From contig NC_015577.1 in the NCBI RefSeq assembly GCF_000214355.1, forward strand, positions 2,064,453-2,128,452: a stretch of 64,000 bases of DNA, in the 5' to 3' direction. Under the pieces are notes generated by a model. That model was not told the DNA's origin, did no database searches, and saw nothing but the letters and a program-made list of their open reading frames with translations. Within the stretch, counting starts at the first letter, position 1. Each line of letters starts with the position of its first letter. This document shows, piece after piece, positions 61,042 through 64,000 of the stretch. Source of the DNA: Leadbettera azotonutricia ZAS-9 (GTDB lineage: Bacteria; Spirochaetota; Spirochaetia; Treponematales; Breznakiellaceae). The position numbers and the translations under genes are program-made.

Positions 61042-63369
61042 GTGAGCGATCTCTTTGCCTCGGGGGGGAATGCCGGGGAGCAGGGTCCTCTGGCGGACCG
61101 CATGAGGCCCCAAACCCTGGACGATGTCATAGGCCAGGATCATATAGTCGGCCCCGGAAGGCTCCTCCGCAGGGCAATACAGGCAGACCGCCTTTCTTCC
61201 CTGATTTTTTACGGCCCCCCGGGCACAGGCAAAACCAGCCTTGCCAGGGTCATTGCCAACACTACCCGCAGCACCTTCGAAAGCCTCAACGCCGTATTAA
61301 CAGGCATTAAAGACATACGGGAAGTCATAGACCGCTCCGACGAAAGGCGGCGGCTCTACGGCAAGCGCACCATACTCTTTGTAGACGAAGTCCACCGCTG
61401 GAATAAAGCCCAGCAGGACGCGCTCCTCCCCTGGGTGGAGAACGGCACTGTGATCCTCATCGGGGCCACCACGGAAAACCCCTTTTTCGAGGTCAACCGC
61501 GCCCTGGTCTCACGAAGCCGCATTTTTCAGCTTAAACCTATTAAGTTAGAGGATCTACGAAAAGTCGCGGAACGCACCCTGACCGACAGGGAACGGGGCT
61601 ATGGCAAATGGAAAGTGGTTTTCGAAGAAGGCGCCCTGGAACATCTTGTGGAAGTTTCAGGAGGCGATGCCCGGAGCCTTCTCAACGCCCTGGAGCTTTC
61701 AATAGAAACGTCCGTGCAAGACGGCAAAGCTGTTTTGCAATGGCCTCCCCCTCCGGGCGCCGAAATCAAGGTGAGCTTTGAGGCAGCCGAAGAAAGCATA
61801 CAGCGCCGGGCGGTCCTCTACGACCGGGACGGCGATTACCATTTCGATACCATCAGCGCCTTCATCAAAAGCGTCAGGGGGAGCGACCCTGACGCTGCCC
61901 TTTACTGGCTTGCCAAAATGGTGAGGGCCGGCGAAGACCCTTCGTTTATTTTCAGGCGCATGATAATACTCGCAATGGAAGACGTGGGCCTGGCCGATCC
62001 CAATGCCATCAGGGAGGTCATGGCCTGCGCAGAAGCTTTTGACCGCATCGGTTTCCCCGAAGGGAATTTCGCCCTGTCCATGGCCTGCCTCTACCTTGCG
62101 ACAGCCCCCAAATCCAATACCACTCTGGCCTTTTTCGATGCCCTTGCGGAAGTTGACAAGGAAGACGCGGAAGTGCCCAACCACCTGCGGGACGCAAGCA
62201 GAGACGCCGAAGGCTTCGGCCACGGCGAAGGCTATATCTATCCTCATGCGTACCGGGATCACTGGGCAGCCCAGCAGTACCTCCCCACGGCTCTCAAGGG
62301 CAAAACCTTCTATGCCCCTTCGACAGTAGGCTACGAAGGCCATATACGCGACGAAGTCCAGAAGAAGCGGGAAGTCCAGGCCGCAGTGATTTTAGGCGAC
62401 ATGAGCGAGAATGCAGCCAATGCCGCGGAAGGCGAAATCCTCACCTGGTCCGCAGCTTCGAAAGGCCGCGAAGGCTGGTTCAAGCGGCTCGAATCGGGCC
62501 GCAGCAGCCTGCTCCTTTCCGACAGGGACGCCATTCTGGGGGCTTCCGAAATTTCCCGGCACCACCGCATTCTAATTGCCCAGGCCAACGACGGCCTCCT
62601 CCTCTGGGAAAGCCTGAGACGCGCCCCCGAAGGTCTCTGCGCCGCCCTGGTCGATACCGAAGCCGCAAAAGAAGCCCTGCTTCGTTTTGCAGCGGCTTTG
62701 GATGAAGCTGAACAGCCCTTAATTAAGGTTCAAACCCCCGGGAACATGCCGGGCAATCTGCCTGATCCAAAAGAAGCGGAAGAAAATTTTTCCACATCCC
62801 AATTCGATCATATCTTTGCCCGCGAACCCTGGCGCAGGGTTGCTCCGGGGCCCGGGGCCTTTTCAGCCTTTGCCCTGCAGGCCAAAAAACTCCTGGCCCC
62901 AAAAGGCACTATTGTGCTGCTCCAGTCCCCTCCCCTTTTGGGCGAAAGGATTTCAAGGATATTGAGTGAAGAAACAATCGCCCAGGGAAGCGCAAAGAAA
63001 ACAGCCCCCGTCCCTGCAAGCCTCGTCAAAAAACTTAAAAAGGCAGAGGAGAGCTTCTTTAACACTTTAGGCGACGATGCGGCCCGCTGGAATTGGGATG
63101 CCGCGCTGCTCGAAAAAAGCTTTACAGAAGCAGGATTCAAAACCTCCGTCACTCTGATAGAACAGAAAGAAGAACGCCTTCTTACCGCAAAGGATCTCCA
63201 GGCCTGGTTCGATCCTGCCCGCTCAAGCTGGGGCAGCAGCATCTTCCAGGCTCTGGGGGAAAAAGATTTCTACACCCTCAGGGATGCCTTGCAGGAACGC
63301 GTCAAGGAAGGCCCCATAGCCTGGCAGTGGAAGAGCGTGCTGATGAGCGCATCCGCTGCCAGGGAATAG
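61042..63369 (+). CDS. rarA: replication-associated recombination protein A with C-terminal extension
   Basis: A 775-residue protein from a GTG start at 61042. The first 430 residues are RarA/Mgs[41 protein letters not shown] (Walker A), [20 protein letters not shown] (Walker B), [12 protein letters not shown] and the C-terminal TYLAT-like [10 protein letters not shown] and VPNHLRDA blocks. RarA acts at stalled forks with SSB. The usual RarA is about 430-450 residues, and the extra 330 residues contain a methyltransferase-like (Rossmann) region ([27 protein letters not shown]) that seems not to keep the full SAM motif. Confidence 0.9.
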   Translation: MSDLFASGGNAGEQGPLADRMRPQTLDDVIGQDHIVGPGRLLRRAIQADRLSSLIFYGPPGTGKTSLARVIANTTRSTFESLNAVLTGIKDIREVIDRSDERRRLYGKRTILFVDEVHRWNKAQQDALLPWVENGTVILIGATTENPFFEVNRALVSRSRIFQLKPIKLEDLRKVAERTLTDRERGYGKWKVVFEEGALEHLVEVSGGDARSLLNALELSIETSVQDGKAVLQWPPPPGAEIKVSFEAAEESIQRRAVLYDRDGDYHFDTISAFIKSVRGSDPDAALYWLAKMVRAGEDPSFIFRRMIILAMEDVGLADPNAIREVMACAEAFDRIGFPEGNFALSMACLYLATAPKSNTTLAFFDALAEVDKEDAEVPNHLRDASRDAEGFGHGEGYIYPHAYRDHWAAQQYLPTALKGKTFYAPSTVGYEGHIRDEVQKKREVQAAVILGDMSENAANAAEGEILTWSAASKGREGWFKRLESGRSSLLLSDRDAILGASEISRHHRILIAQANDGLLLWESLRRAPEGLCAALVDTEAAKEALLRFAAALDEAEQPLIKVQTPGNMPGNLPDPKEAEENFSTSQFDHIFAREPWRRVAPGPGAFSAFALQAKKLLAPKGTIVLLQSPPLLGERISRILSEETIAQGSAKKTAPVPASLVKKLKKAEESFFNTLGDDAARWNWDAALLEKSFTEAGFKTSVTLIEQKEERLLTAKDLQAWFDPARSSWGSSIFQALGEKDFYTLRDALQERVKEGPIAWQWKSVLMSASAARE

Positions 63370-63378
63370 CCAGTCAGT

Positions 63379-64000
63379 TCAGTTAGCGCTCCGGGCGGCG
63401 CTGGCTCCGGCGAGTTTGCCCGAGGTAAAGGCCCAGCCCTGGGCGAGACCGCCGTAAGTGACATAGGCTTTCTTCTCAGTGAGCAGGACCCCGAGGCAGT
63501 CCGTACCGGAAGCATAGAGCCCAGGTATTGGGGCGGTACTGCCTGAACGGAGAACCTGGAGGCTGGTGTTCACATCCAGGCCGCCAGTAGTGCTGTAGCA
63601 GTAAGGCGCCCCAAGGAATGCATAATAAGGGCCGCTGCTGCCCAGCGGAACGAGGAACTCCTTGGCTTTGTGGAAGTCTGCGTCAACCCCGGTATTGCAG
63701 TACCCATTGTACTTCTGTACCGTCGCCGCGAGCTTTGCCGGATCGATTTTTAACTGCCGGGCAAGACCTTCCAGGGTATCGGCCTTGCAGCTGATGCCGT
63801 GGGCAATCGCCGCATTGATAACCTCATCAATATTCGAGATGGGGTACCCCGTAGGAACCCCGCCCTGGCTTATAAAGGCCCCCACGGTTACAGTGTCGAA
63901 GCCTTTAGAGCGCACCTTGTCGATCTGATCCTGGGACCAGATTGAATAGAATTCAGGCCCGCCCTTCCAGGGTTCGAGGAAGCCAAGTCCCGACTCATCA
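63379..64000 (-). CDS. flavocytochrome c-type FAD-dependent reductase (C-terminal part)
   Basis: The frame continues past 64000, so only the last 206 or so residues are seen. The end matches the flavoprotein domain of fumarate reductase / urocanate reductase-type enzymes: YSTTGGLDVNTSLQVL (FAD and substrate site), IPGLYASGTDCLGVL and GGLAQGWAFTSGKLAG. A capping-domain stretch (LARQLKIDPAKLAATVQKYN) precedes it. It would reduce a double-bonded acid using FAD. Domain order upstream cannot be seen. Confidence 0.85.
   Translation of the reverse strand, partial: DESGLGFLEPWKGGPEFYSIWSQDQIDKVRSKGFDTVTVGAFISQGGVPTGYPISNIDEVINAAIAHGISCKADTLEGLARQLKIDPAKLAATVQKYNGYCNTGVDADFHKAKEFLVPLGSSGPYYAFLGAPYCYSTTGGLDVNTSLQVLRSGSTAPIPGLYASGTDCLGVLLTEKKAYVTYGGLAQGWAFTSGKLAGASAARSAN

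Overview
The window reads as a chromosome segment of a spirochaete, most likely a Treponema of the termite-gut kind. This rests on gene families, not on a database match: two tandem DUF115/Maf-type proteins, a very acidic Asp/Glu-rich protein, a PEGA-SUMF1 lipoprotein-like protein, a fused long RarA, a Gld-like ABC cluster, and paired response regulators with HD-GYP domains. Base composition is moderate in the core and clearly more AT-rich in the accessory half.

Core left part (1-16.7 kb): PEGA/SUMF1 protein, smpB, a secreted protein, an FtsB/DivIC-like protein, the acidic protein, a small partner, two DUF115 proteins, a MEMO-family protein, a membrane protein with a degenerate GGDEF-like domain, a DUF4340/GldG/permease/ATPase export cluster, and rnz. 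A primase-helicase of the type found in TOTE conflict systems (16744-19224) marks the start of the accessory DNA.

Accessory part (about 19.4-55.1 kb): a tandem array of tyrosine-recombinase elements at the 3' end of a tRNA-Tyr gene. A 52-bp copy of the tRNA 3' half occurs at 20231, 42688 and, as part of the intact tRNA, at 55050. Left of the first copy lies the wreck of a third element: an orphan antitoxin-like gene and the first 60 or so codons of an integrase with two in-frame stops. Element 1 (20231-42739) carries a truncated BrnT with BrnA, a UPF0175 gene, a 2.4-kb gene-poor stretch full of repeats, a four-gene MNT-HEPN-MNT-AlbA operon, and a large defence-like cluster: ATP-grasp, J-domain-like, HIRAN, an inserted IS, PLD-SNF2 helicase, Eco57I-type methyltransferase, and a RloC/PrrC-like ATPase with a putative Arg-Glu-His nuclease triad. 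Next come a Cys-rich small protein, an excisionase-like protein, an IS5-type element and the integrase. Element 2 (42688-55101) is plasmid-like: a PIN toxin-antitoxin pair, an XRE regulator and GIY-YIG protein, two lipoproteins, ParA with a ribbon-helix-helix partner, a MobV/Pre relaxase, a RepA-type ATPase, an excisionase-like protein and an integrase. A 1185-bp tandem duplication has copied the relaxase 3' end and a small gene.

Core right part (55.0-64 kb): tRNA-Tyr, tRNA-Thr, two overlapping HD-GYP response regulators, an aroH-type chorismate mutase with a membrane protein, an SPFH-like membrane protein, a beta-barrel-like protein, a propeller-like lipoprotein, an extended RarA, and the C-terminal part of a flavocytochrome c-type reductase that runs off the end of the window.

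Working together: the integrases recognise the tRNA-Tyr anticodon-loop region and appear to use element-specific paired arm sites. Element 1 is built mainly for defence, and element 2 for maintenance and mobilisation.
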